A stretch of 19,630 nucleotides of DNA, from NCBI GenBank assembly GCA_003484685.1, contig DNBB01000041.1, forward strand, positions 1 through 19,630. Direction: 5' to 3'. Under the pieces are notes generated by a model. It saw only the letters and a list, made by a program, of their open reading frames with translations, was not told where the DNA came from and ran no database searches. Position 1 is the first letter of the stretch, and every line of letters begins with the position of its first letter. Source of the DNA: Candidatus Babelota bacterium (GTDB taxonomy: Bacteria > Babelota > Babeliae > Babelales > Babelaceae). This document shows, piece after piece, positions 6,332 to 14,423 of the stretch. The position numbers and the translations under genes were made by a program.

Positions 6332-7120
6332 CTAGCAACGAATCGGAATGCCTGCTTGTTCAGCGTACGCATGTATCTGAGCCAGCAGGCATTTGTCTTG
6401 CTTTTCTGTCTCGCAGATCTCTATCGCTTCAATTAAATGACCCTCGCATAACACACGTACCGTTTCACACACAGCAGGTGTTATATGTCGCACGTGATAC
6501 ACCGCAATAGATACAACACCAAAAGTTTGTGCCAAAAACTGTGGTAAACGGTAGCGCACCCATGTATCAAGTGTTTTAACCTGCCGGCGCCCACCATGAT
6601 CTACAACCTGCACACCAGCCACTCCTCGCGTACAATGCAATCGCTCCGAACCACATGAAAACAACCTTTCATTGGTACCCCAACACCCAAACAAAGAAAA
6701 TAAAATAAGCAATACTATCACACTAAAAATTACCGTAGTACGCACTAAAAAACGACACAAGAACCTGTTATGCACTAAAAAAAGAATAAGACAAAAAAAG
6801 ACCGCCAGAGGCAAATAGCCATAAAAAGGAAGCGCCAGATTGCCAAAGCTCACACACAACGCACCAAAAAGCCTCCAGATTGCAACAACACCATCCAGCA
6901 AAACACCCAAAAACTTTGCCAAAAAAGGAATGGGTAAAAAAAGCGTAAGCAGTGCTGAAAGGAGCAAAAAAACAATAATAACCGGCAAAAAAATGATATT
7001 GCCGATAACCCCTAAAAGGGAAATAGGGAGTCCCCATGCAACAAGCACCGGAAGTGAGACAAGAAGTATTAAGCCCTGTAGCAGGGCTATTGACGCAATC
7101 TTAGCGATAAAACGATTCAC
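6332..7120 (-). CDS. Short ComEC/Rec2-like membrane protein (competence-domain fragment)
   Basis: The first 150 or so residues of the 262 are strongly hydrophobic, with about five membrane segments. They resemble the second half of the ComEC competence domain, the DNA-uptake channel: the stretch ALLQGLILLVSLPVLVAWGL, followed by ISLLGVIGNIIFLP, is typical of it. A normal ComEC is about 600-800 residues, with an OB-fold, a full channel and a metallo-beta-lactamase domain. Here the N-terminal part is absent, and the 110-residue soluble tail (from GCWGTNERL) has no HxHxDH motif. The start is GTG with no visible ribosome site and an in-frame TGA two codons upstream, so it may be a 5'-truncated remnant or a reduced channel protein. 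Confidence in the family is moderate. Confidence 0.6.
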   Translation of the reverse strand: MNRFIAKIASIALLQGLILLVSLPVLVAWGLPISLLGVIGNIIFLPVIIVFLLLSALLTLFLPIPFLAKFLGVLLDGVVAIWRLFGALCVSFGNLALPFYGYLPLAVFFCLILFLVHNRFLCRFLVRTTVIFSVIVLLILFSLFGCWGTNERLFSCGSERLHCTRGVAGVQVVDHGGRRQVKTLDTWVRYRLPQFLAQTFGVVSIAVYHVRHITPAVCETVRVLCEGHLIEAIEICETEKQDKCLLAQIHAYAEQAGIPIRC

Positions 7121-7196
7121 AAATCAAACACAAATAAGTAGCCTGCACGCAAGCGTATGGTCTTTTATTTTTTTCTTAGCATAGCAAAAGGTCTGT

Positions 7197-9068
7197 ATGA
7201 ATACCAACGACTGGCATACAACACTGGCTCAAAACTTGCGGTTGAACGTCCTTAAAGCAACGACTGCTGCGGGCTCTGGGCATCCTACATCGTGTTTCTC
7301 GGCTGTAGAAATTATGACCAGCCTTTTTTTTGATGTTATGCACTATGACCCTTGCGCCTACGAATATCCCAATAACGATCGCTTTATCTTATCCAAGGGA
7401 CATGCGGCGCCACTTTTATATGCAGTATGGAAAGAACTTGGCTTAATTTCCGAAGAAGAGCTACTTGCCTTTCGAACATTTAATTCTCCTCTTGAGGGAC
7501 ATCCAACCGCACGCTTTGCTTTCCATGAAGCCGCAACAGGGTCTCTAGGCCAAGGCCTTGCAATTGGAGTTGGCGAAGCACTTGCTGCTCACATCTGTCA
7601 TCTTGATTACAGAACATTTGTTCTCATGGGAGATAGTGAACTTGCTGAGGGTTCTGTCTGGGAAGCCGCACAACTTGCAAATCACTACAAACTCAAAAAT
7701 CTTATTGTTTACATCGACGCCAATCGTTTAGGCCAGCGTGGCGAATCGCTTCTAGGAACAAACTATGAACAGTGCGCAGCTCAGTGGCGTGCCTTTGGCT
7801 GGGACACACACATTATTAATGGTCATAATGTCGACGAACTAAGCAGCCTGGGAATACAAATACGCAAAAACGCCTTAAAACCAACCGTCGTCATAGCAAA
7901 AACAATCAAAGGATACGGGCTTGGCTCAGCAATTGAAGACAAAAACGGGTTTCATGGCCAATCATTTTCTCAAGAAACATTACTCCAGTACTGCAAGCAA
8001 CACCCCTATATCCCTTTGAGCAACCTTCCTCATCCACCGCGCCCTAACCTGCGGGCCCGCAATCTTCCCGAAATAACTCCTACCAACGCAGACAACACAA
8101 AAACAACCGATAATCATAAAAAAGCAACACGAAGAAGTTATGGCGAAACATTGCGTTCACTGGGTCAGTGTTATCAAAACCTTGTCGCACTTGATGCTGA
8201 AGTAAAAAATTCAACCTTCAGCTATATCTTTGAAGATGCATTTCCCGAACGCTTTGTTGAATGTTTTATTGCTGAACAGTCGATGATCGGCATAGCAACA
8301 GGGCTAGCACGACGCGGCTTAATACCGTTTTGTTCAACATTTTCAGCATTTTTAACGCGCGCATTTGATCAGATACGTATGGCCGCAATTGGCGCATCAC
8401 CGATTCGCATTTGCGGGTCTCACGCAGGTGTATCTATTGGACAAGATGGACCTTCGCAGATGGGGCTTGAAGATATTGCACTATTTCGCACACTGCCAAA
8501 AAGCATAATCTTTTATCCTGCTGATCATCATGCAACAGAAAAGTGTATGGCACTTATGTGTCAATACGATGAAGGAATCAGCTACATTCGAACAACGAGA
8601 GAAGCGACACCATCCCTTTATAAAACTGGTACTACGTTTACTATTGGGGGTTGTCATGTACTCAAACAAAACGAAAACGATCAAATCTGTATTATCAGCG
8701 CAGGGATAACACTCTTTGAAGCACTTGAAGCATACAGATCTTTAGCAGAAAGCGGTATAAGCGCTTGTGTTGTCGATTGTTACTCAATCAAGCCACTACC
8801 AGAAAATTTAGTACGCAAAACAATAGCAGCCAGCAAAAATCGCGTAATTATTGTAGAAGACCATTATCAAGCCGGGGGGCTTGGCGAAGCCATCAGCGAG
8901 ATCTTATCGCCAGGAACACAAATCGCGCATCTTTGCGTACAAGAACTACCACGCTCGGGAACACCGCAGGAACTTCGTGCCACTATGGGCATTGATGCTG
9001 CAAGCATCACTGTGACAGCGCTACTGATGTGTACAAACAACAACCAACTATCGCAAGAGACTCCCTAA
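7197..9068 (+). CDS. tkt: Transketolase, animal-type
   Basis: The enzyme moves two-carbon ketol units between sugar phosphates in the non-oxidative pentose phosphate pathway, using thiamine diphosphate. The 623-residue protein has His29 (GSGHP), SKGHAAP with His69, the cofactor motif GDSELAEGS starting at Gly145 and ending in DAN (174-176), and the catalytic glutamate Glu360 in AEQSM. From memory, long stretches match human TKT closely: ATTAAGSGHPTSC, KNSTF, PFCSTF, TRAFDQIRMAAI, DGPSQM and VEDHY. The length also equals that of human TKT, whereas E. coli TktA is about 663 residues. AAGG precedes the ATG. Its last 21 bases overlap the convergent gene 9048-9446. Function is secure; origin is discussed in the findings. 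Confidence 0.97.
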   Translation: MNTNDWHTTLAQNLRLNVLKATTAAGSGHPTSCFSAVEIMTSLFFDVMHYDPCAYEYPNNDRFILSKGHAAPLLYAVWKELGLISEEELLAFRTFNSPLEGHPTARFAFHEAATGSLGQGLAIGVGEALAAHICHLDYRTFVLMGDSELAEGSVWEAAQLANHYKLKNLIVYIDANRLGQRGESLLGTNYEQCAAQWRAFGWDTHIINGHNVDELSSLGIQIRKNALKPTVVIAKTIKGYGLGSAIEDKNGFHGQSFSQETLLQYCKQHPYIPLSNLPHPPRPNLRARNLPEITPTNADNTKTTDNHKKATRRSYGETLRSLGQCYQNLVALDAEVKNSTFSYIFEDAFPERFVECFIAEQSMIGIATGLARRGLIPFCSTFSAFLTRAFDQIRMAAIGASPIRICGSHAGVSIGQDGPSQMGLEDIALFRTLPKSIIFYPADHHATEKCMALMCQYDEGISYIRTTREATPSLYKTGTTFTIGGCHVLKQNENDQICIISAGITLFEALEAYRSLAESGISACVVDCYSIKPLPENLVRKTIAASKNRVIIVEDHYQAGGLGEAISEILSPGTQIAHLCVQELPRSGTPQELRATMGIDAASITVTALLMCTNNNQLSQETP

Positions 9069-9446
9069 AGCCGTTAGCCTACTTTGTTGCATAAGAGGGA
9101 CCTTCTCGCCTGCCATAAGCATCTCTTGAATTCGATTAAACGTTTTTAAATAGATAATAAGCGTATCTTTTTTGTCTGGCACATTAGCTAAAAAATACTC
9201 ATACGAAGAAAATATAAACGGCAGCTCTTGTTCAGAAAAACCAACAAACTCATCTTTTAAGAGCTGAAATTGCTTCACAAAAGACTCGAAGCGATCCTTT
9301 TCAAGCAAGCTTTCATACTGATCTTTAGCCAACATAAGATAATTTTCTTCAATTGCTTGATTTCTCAACGCTTTAGGTATTCGTTTTTGAGAAAACAACG
9401 AAACCGCTCCCACCCCAACTAAAAGAACAACAATTAAACGTTTCAT
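9048..9446 (-). CDS. Small exported helical protein, unknown function
   Basis: The 132-residue protein starts MKRLIVVLLVGVGAVSLFSQ, a signal peptide, followed by a charged helical domain with many Phe, Leu and Lys/Glu residues (for example KDQYESLLEKDRFESFVKQF). It has no cysteines and no family I recognise. The start at 9446 is chosen because it is an ATG preceded by a G-rich ribosome site (AGGGGGGTGGAT); a TTG at 9461 lies within that G-run region and is less likely. Its 3' end overlaps the transketolase end by 21 bases on the opposite strand. A terminator-shaped hairpin lies 22 bases before the start codon, so expression may be governed by readthrough or attenuation. Confidence 0.75.
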   Translation of the reverse strand: MKRLIVVLLVGVGAVSLFSQKRIPKALRNQAIEENYLMLAKDQYESLLEKDRFESFVKQFQLLKDEFVGFSEQELPFIFSSYEYFLANVPDKKDTLIIYLKTFNRIQEMLMAGEKVPLMQQSRLTALGSLLR

Positions 9447-9462
9447 ATCCACCCCCCTCAAT

Positions 9463-9484
9463 AAAAAAACCCTAAATCAGGGTT
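9463..9484 (-). terminator. Terminator-shaped hairpin in the leader of the 9048-9446 gene
   Basis: AACCCT (9468-9473) and AGGGTT (9479-9484) enclose a 5-base loop. On the minus strand the stem runs into TTTTTTT. It may be a second terminator for the gene at 9584-9982 or an attenuator before the gene at 9446. Its CCC arm could alternatively pair with the G-run ribosome site just downstream. Confidence 0.7.
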
Positions 9485-9525
9485 CCATAATGACATTAAA
9501 AAGGTAAATATTTCCACAAAAAAGA

Positions 9526-9559
9526 ATTTGGTGTATCCGAATATTCGGATACACCAAAT
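9526..9559 (-). terminator. Rho-independent terminator of the exported orphan at 9584-9982
   Basis: A perfect 34-bp palindrome (17 bp per half, centred on GAATATTC) lies 24 bases after the stop codon. On the minus strand it is followed by TCTTTTTTG. A few central bases must form the loop. On the other strand the flanking T-run is absent, so it is directional. Confidence 0.88.
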
Positions 9560-9583
9560 CAAGAAGCAATATATAGAGCAAAC

Positions 9584-9982
9584 TTAAAAGCCTGCAACAC
9601 CACTCATTACAGCTGCTACGCGAACTGCTGGCGCAACTTCAGGCAAAACATCTTCGCGTGCAGGTTCAACGATGATCCTAACAGGAACCAAGACAAAACA
9701 TTCTCTTTCTGCATCAAACAAAACGACTTGGTTAAGCGTTAAAAGAACAAGTGCTACTGCCGCAGTTTTTTCTTCTCGCAGCGTTAATTGAGCATAGCGT
9801 GCATTAAGTTCTGCTAAAACTTCTTCGTTAAGAATAGCGCCACGAAGGGATTTAACATATATAAAAAAGCCTTCCCCTGCTGATTCAACCGTAGCTGCAA
9901 CTTCTTGGAATTCAACATCAGCAGCAACTGCACTACCAAAGAAACTCGCAACAACCAAAAGCGACAAGAAACGAATATCCAT
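9584..9982 (-). CDS. Small exported protein, unknown function
   Basis: The 132-residue protein begins MDIRFLSLLVVASFFGSAVA, a signal peptide with an AVA cleavage site near 20. The mature protein is acidic, rich in Val, Ala and Glu, with likely mixed strands and helices (for example FFIYVKSLRGAILNEEVLAE, then VLVPVRIIVEPA). I do not recognise the family. The ribosome site is AGGGGGACTTA before the ATG, another G-run type. Two hairpins lie downstream, so transcription probably stops before the next minus-strand gene. It is divergent from the transcription unit starting at 10163. Confidence 0.78.
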   Translation of the reverse strand: MDIRFLSLLVVASFFGSAVAADVEFQEVAATVESAGEGFFIYVKSLRGAILNEEVLAELNARYAQLTLREEKTAAVALVLLTLNQVVLFDAERECFVLVPVRIIVEPAREDVLPEVAPAVRVAAVMSGVAGF

Positions 9983-10162
9983 TAAGTCCCCCTACTTTAC
10001 ATACAATAACGATACAAATTATTCAGAAAAACAGTCTACCGCAAAAGTATTTTTTAACTAGAACGATCAAAAAAAGGATGTCCACTGCGTACACTTTTGG
10101 AAAGAGCGCAAGTATACTAAAAGCACATAAGATTCAAACTAATGAACGAAAGGATACTCGCG

Positions 10163-11434
10163 ATGTTTTCTCGCATCATTACTGCATTAAGCCTACTCGG
10201 TCTTCTACCCCAAATAGCACAAGCTGTAGAAAATAAGCCATTTTTTTCTTGCCCTACAACACCATCCTCTGAGGAAGAAGATTCCTCAAACACTGCACCT
10301 TGCTGCATACTCTTTAACCCTGCGCAGCTGGGCTGGTTCGAGCCGTGTCGCAAAAAGCAGGCGCTCCCTATTAACGAAACCGCAATACAGATATCCGTGG
10401 AGGGAATAAAAAGATATCCTCAAAACATTCCAAGTAGCTTTGAAAAACATAGTAAATCCGGTACAAAACGATATGATTTTGCCCGACGCGAATATCTCGG
10501 GAAACTTACCACGTATGAAATATCCCATCGTTCACCATATCGGCCTGCAGGTATTTTTCAAAAATTGACCCAGAAAATAACAGAAGAAATCGACACCCAG
10601 GCTGCCATCCTCTGCAAAGAAAGCACAGAAAAACTAACTTCGCTATTTTTAAACTGTAAAAGCATACCCGGAGGCGCCATCAAAATAAAAAAAGCTTTTA
10701 AAATGGCCCTTGTAATGCGCTGCAAAGAACTCCTTAAGAACGGCAATGATTCTATCGTCAGTAATATCATGGAAGCGTTTGAAAAGGACGCCGAGCAAGA
10801 AACTCCAATCTATCGGATCACCCAGGTTGCAAGTACTTCAGACAAGCTCACGTCCAAAACCTGGGATTTCGAACCCCACTATGCAGCCAAAAATTTAAAC
10901 GTAATTATCGCGTGTTTTGCACAACATTATATGCCAATGCCACGATTTATTAACGCTTTTGCTTTTAACAAAATCGGCCAAACAGCCATTGTTGCCACTC
11001 TTTTAAATGAAATCTTTTTTATTAACTTTGTTACCAAAACATGCACCTGCCTTGGAACCACTAATCCTGACTACTTTTATCAAGGGGTATACGTAAAATC
11101 AGTCTTTTTTGATGCAACCGAAGAAGTAGCCTTTGCAATAAGTAGCAATGGCCAAATACGCTCCTGGAGCCTTCTCTCCCCTTCCAGCTCTTTTGCAGCA
11201 ATCTGTTGTGCCCCAGGGTCTACCTGCTATCCAAATATAAAACGCACTAAACTGTTGGTAGTAACACCGAACAGCGCAGGCCTCCACTACTGCACAACTC
11301 TTGCCATAACCAAGCTTACGCAAGGAGAAGCATTTTTAGCTGATGTTTGCAAAGATGGAGCAGCAATTAAATCAAATAGCCCCCTGTTTAAACAATACGA
11401 AAACATACAACACAACCTACAAGAGACCCTGTAA
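10163..11434 (+). CDS. Exported protein with possible beta-propeller segment, unknown function
   Basis: From the ATG at 10163 the product has 423 residues, with a signal peptide (MFSRIITALSLLGLLPQIAQ, cleavage after AQA about residue 21). An upstream ATG at 10142 would add seven residues, but AAAGGA lies between the two and suits the second. A Ser/Glu-rich linker with cysteines follows, then a helical middle (about 120-220). From about 260 to 345 there are strand-like repeats (SVFFDATEEVAFAI, then SNGQIRSWSL) that resemble a WD40-like blade. A possible -10 (TATACT) lies at 10113-10118 without a good -35. Its stop codon overlaps the mnmH start, so it probably leads an operon with mnmH and priA. 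No specific role can be given. Confidence 0.82.
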   Translation: MFSRIITALSLLGLLPQIAQAVENKPFFSCPTTPSSEEEDSSNTAPCCILFNPAQLGWFEPCRKKQALPINETAIQISVEGIKRYPQNIPSSFEKHSKSGTKRYDFARREYLGKLTTYEISHRSPYRPAGIFQKLTQKITEEIDTQAAILCKESTEKLTSLFLNCKSIPGGAIKIKKAFKMALVMRCKELLKNGNDSIVSNIMEAFEKDAEQETPIYRITQVASTSDKLTSKTWDFEPHYAAKNLNVIIACFAQHYMPMPRFINAFAFNKIGQTAIVATLLNEIFFINFVTKTCTCLGTTNPDYFYQGVYVKSVFFDATEEVAFAISSNGQIRSWSLLSPSSSFAAICCAPGSTCYPNIKRTKLLVVTPNSAGLHYCTTLAITKLTQGEAFLADVCKDGAAIKSNSPLFKQYENIQHNLQETL

Positions 11435-12462
11435 TGGTTCATGTCGCTGCACCACACCAATACCTAACGGAATTACTAAATTTACCGCTTATCGATGTGC
11501 GTTCACCGGCGGAATATGAACACGCCCACATTCCCAATGCACTCTCTATACCATTGTTTTCTGATCAAGAACGCGCAATTATTGGCACCCTGTATAAACA
11601 GGAAGGCAAAGAGGCTGCTGTAAGAGCGGGATTAGAAATCGTAGCTCCTCATATGCTTTCTTTTATTGACCAACTAAGGAAATATACGGACAAAAAAGAG
11701 GTCGTGGTGCATTGCTGGCGTGGTGGAATGCGTAGTCACGCGGTAGCCATGCTCTTTTCCTTTGCGGGTTACAAAACATATCAAATTGCCGGGGGATACA
11801 AAGCAATTAAACAAGAACTTCGTCAACACGCTACCAACACTAATTATCGTTGTATCCTCATTGGTGGCAAAACAGGCAGTGGCAAAACGGCACTGCTTGA
11901 AGAACTTACTCGACAAGGTAAGCAGGTAATTAACCTTGAACAACTTGCTGCACACAAAGGCTCTGCCTACGGCCAGTTAGGACAAGCGGCACAACCAAGT
12001 CAGGAGCAGTTCAACCTTTCGCTCTTCTGGCAACTATATCAATACAATCCCCAAAAAACTATCTGGTTTGAGCACGAAGGACGCCGGATCGGCTCATTAC
12101 ATATTCCGCAAGAACTGGTAACTCATTTAGAGCATTCACCGGTTGTTTATATCAACATACCCCGCGCAGAACGAATAGAACGCATCATTGCCGAATACGG
12201 CACATTCACCAAAAAAGAGCTTATTGCCAGCACACACCAGCTAGAACAACGGCTTGGCAACCAGAAAATGCAAGAAATATGTGTGGCCATTGAAAAAGAC
12301 AACCTTCCAATAGCAGTTGAAAAACTTCTAGACCATTATGATGCATCCTATGAGTTTGCGACGCAGCGAAACGCTACCAATCACTTTACTCAAATTGATC
12401 TTCCTAGCACAAATTTAAAGGATCGAGCTCAAGCACTTATTGATTTAGCACAAAGGCTATAA
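11434..12462 (+). CDS. mnmH: tRNA 2-selenouridine synthase (rhodanese plus P-loop)
   Basis: MnmH (SelU/YbbB) replaces sulfur by selenium in 2-thiouridine at the wobble position of Lys, Glu and Gln tRNAs, through a geranylated intermediate and using selenophosphate. The 342-residue protein has an N-terminal rhodanese domain with LIDVRSPAEYEHAHIPNA (19-36) and the active-site loop HCWRGGMRS, Cys94 being the catalytic cysteine. The P-loop GGKTGSGKT (144-152) and the family stretch HKGSAYGQLG (about 174-183) follow, then WFEHEGRRIG. E. coli MnmH has 364 residues. The ATG uses the last base of the preceding TAA, so translation is coupled. No selD is in the window; a selenophosphate source must be elsewhere, or the enzyme makes only the geranylated form. 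Confidence 0.95.
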   Translation: MVHVAAPHQYLTELLNLPLIDVRSPAEYEHAHIPNALSIPLFSDQERAIIGTLYKQEGKEAAVRAGLEIVAPHMLSFIDQLRKYTDKKEVVVHCWRGGMRSHAVAMLFSFAGYKTYQIAGGYKAIKQELRQHATNTNYRCILIGGKTGSGKTALLEELTRQGKQVINLEQLAAHKGSAYGQLGQAAQPSQEQFNLSLFWQLYQYNPQKTIWFEHEGRRIGSLHIPQELVTHLEHSPVVYINIPRAERIERIIAEYGTFTKKELIASTHQLEQRLGNQKMQEICVAIEKDNLPIAVEKLLDHYDASYEFATQRNATNHFTQIDLPSTNLKDRAQALIDLAQRL

Positions 12463-12464
12463 CA

Positions 12465-14423
12465 ATGTATGCGCGGGTCCAACTACTCAACGGATTTTCA
12501 AAGCCCCTCACTTACCAAATTCCCAAAGAATGGGTAACGCGCGATCTCGTCGGAACTGTCGTACTAGTCCCCTTACAAAAACGTGTTGAGGCCGCTTTAG
12601 TCACTGAACAAATACAGGTGCTTTCATCACTCGAAAAGCAGTATCATTTACGTACTATCATTCCACAAGAAACTCTGCCCGTTGACCAGAACTTTCAAAA
12701 ATTCACGCTACGCGTAGCACAGTTTTACGGGTTACCGCCTCAAAAATTTCTTCAAAAGCTGCAGCGCTTTTTATTCCAAAAAAAGGCATTAACCGTCGAG
12801 TTGGGAGAAACATCAGAAATACCACCACACGAACAACTAACACTAAACGCGGAACAGCAAAACGCCTGGGAACAAGTTAAGCCCACAATTAAACAGCAAA
12901 AGTATGCGCCTTTTCTTTTATATGGCGTAACTGGCTCAGGAAAAACAATTATTTATCAGAAGGCGATCGAAGAAGCCTACAAATTGGGTAAAACCACGAT
13001 CTTTTTAGTGCCCGAGGTAGGTCTCGCTGTAAACTTTTTGGCGCGTTTTATAAAGTATTTTAATGGAAGCATTCCCATACTTCCATTTCACTCGGCCAGC
13101 ACCGCCGCGCAAAAAAGATCTGTCTGGGAACTCGTCACGCAAAAACGTCCGGGATTAATCATTGGCGTACACCTTCCCACACTTCTACCCATACCAAACT
13201 TGGGGCTCATCATCATCGACGAAGAACACGATATTAACTTTCAAGAACAAAACCATCCTAAAACTAATACACGTGAAATTGCCCACATACGAGCCCAAAC
13301 CTACAATATTCCCATTATTTTTGGCTCCGCCACTCCATCCATTCATACACTCTATACCGCCCGAGAACGGAGCTGGCCAATACTACATCTTAATACTAGG
13401 TTTGCAGGCGCTCCACCACAAATAGAAGAAGTCAATTTGCTAGAAGACAAACGCCGCCCTTATTTTTGGATAAGTCGACGGCTTCATGAAGAAATTGCAA
13501 AACGCCTTGAACGCAAAGAACAAAGTATTATTTTTCTCAATCGACGAGGCTTTAGCTTTTTTATCCAATGTCGCGCATGTGGCACCATCTTTACCTGTCC
13601 AAACTGCTCTGTTAGCCTCACGCTACATACCAATAAGAAAATAATGTGCCACTACTGTGACTATCAACAACAGGAACCAACAGCATGTTCTAAGTGTGCT
13701 TCTAAAGACCTTCTTAAAAAAGGTGTTGGCACACAGCAACTCGTTCAGATCCTAGAAACGCTTTTTCCAACAGCCCGGATTATTCGCGCTGATCTCGATA
13801 CCACAAAAAATAAAAAGGTGTGGGCAAAAACAGTAGAGAGCATTGTGCAAGGAGAAACAGACATTATAGTCGGCACACAAACCATTACCAAAGGCTACCA
13901 CTTTCCTAAAGTCACCTTAGTCGGCATTATTTGGGCAGATATTTCACTTTCAATACCAAAATACAATGCATGTGAGGCAACCCTGCATCAGCTTATTCAG
14001 GTCGCCGGAAGAGCTGGGCGAAATACGCTTGAAAGCCTTGCCATTGTCCAATATTGCAGCAATCACCCAATCTTTTCATATCTTAACGAAGACCGCTACC
14101 AAGATTTTGTACAATACGAGCTTGAATACCGAGAAAAACTAGGGTACCCGCCCTACCAGAAATTACTTGAATTTGAACTGCAACACACCGATGAGACAGT
14201 TGTAGAAAAGGAGAGCGGACAACTAAAAAAATTACTGCAAGCCGAATTTAGCAATGCAACGATTCTAGGGCCCGCTAAACCACCAATTCACAAACGGCAA
14301 AATGTACACCTACGCAACCTCTATGCAAAATGCTCCAGTCATAACCAAGTTAACGAGATTATTACCAGAGCCCATATGCACAATCGGGACAGCAAACTGC
14401 ATATCACCCTGCAGCCGTTATGA
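12465..14423 (+). CDS. priA: Primosomal protein N', replication restart helicase
   Basis: PriA recognises abandoned forks and helps reload the replicative helicase. The 652-residue protein has a 3'-end-binding N-terminal domain (YARVQLLNGFSKPLTYQIP), Walker A GVTGSGKT (154-161) and DEEH (252-255). Zinc ligands are four cysteine pairs (369/372, 378/381, 395/398, 408/411). Helicase motifs follow, including GTQTITKGYHFP and QVAGRAGR (512-519). DEEHD replaces the commoner DEEHE. It is somewhat shorter than E. coli PriA (about 730), mostly in linkers as far as I can see. It starts two bases after mnmH, and its last six bases overlap the convergent gene 14418-15158. The identification is secure. 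Confidence 0.97.
   Translation: MYARVQLLNGFSKPLTYQIPKEWVTRDLVGTVVLVPLQKRVEAALVTEQIQVLSSLEKQYHLRTIIPQETLPVDQNFQKFTLRVAQFYGLPPQKFLQKLQRFLFQKKALTVELGETSEIPPHEQLTLNAEQQNAWEQVKPTIKQQKYAPFLLYGVTGSGKTIIYQKAIEEAYKLGKTTIFLVPEVGLAVNFLARFIKYFNGSIPILPFHSASTAAQKRSVWELVTQKRPGLIIGVHLPTLLPIPNLGLIIIDEEHDINFQEQNHPKTNTREIAHIRAQTYNIPIIFGSATPSIHTLYTARERSWPILHLNTRFAGAPPQIEEVNLLEDKRRPYFWISRRLHEEIAKRLERKEQSIIFLNRRGFSFFIQCRACGTIFTCPNCSVSLTLHTNKKIMCHYCDYQQQEPTACSKCASKDLLKKGVGTQQLVQILETLFPTARIIRADLDTTKNKKVWAKTVESIVQGETDIIVGTQTITKGYHFPKVTLVGIIWADISLSIPKYNACEATLHQLIQVAGRAGRNTLESLAIVQYCSNHPIFSYLNEDRYQDFVQYELEYREKLGYPPYQKLLEFELQHTDETVVEKESGQLKKLLQAEFSNATILGPAKPPIHKRQNVHLRNLYAKCSSHNQVNEIITRAHMHNRDSKLHITLQPL

Noticed and set aside
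8765..8995. 76-residue plus-strand frame inside the transketolase
   Set aside because: Out-of-frame shadow within a continuous and conserved coding sequence.
13162..13425. 87-residue plus-strand frame inside priA
   Set aside because: It is an out-of-frame shadow of the helicase domain; priA is intact around it.
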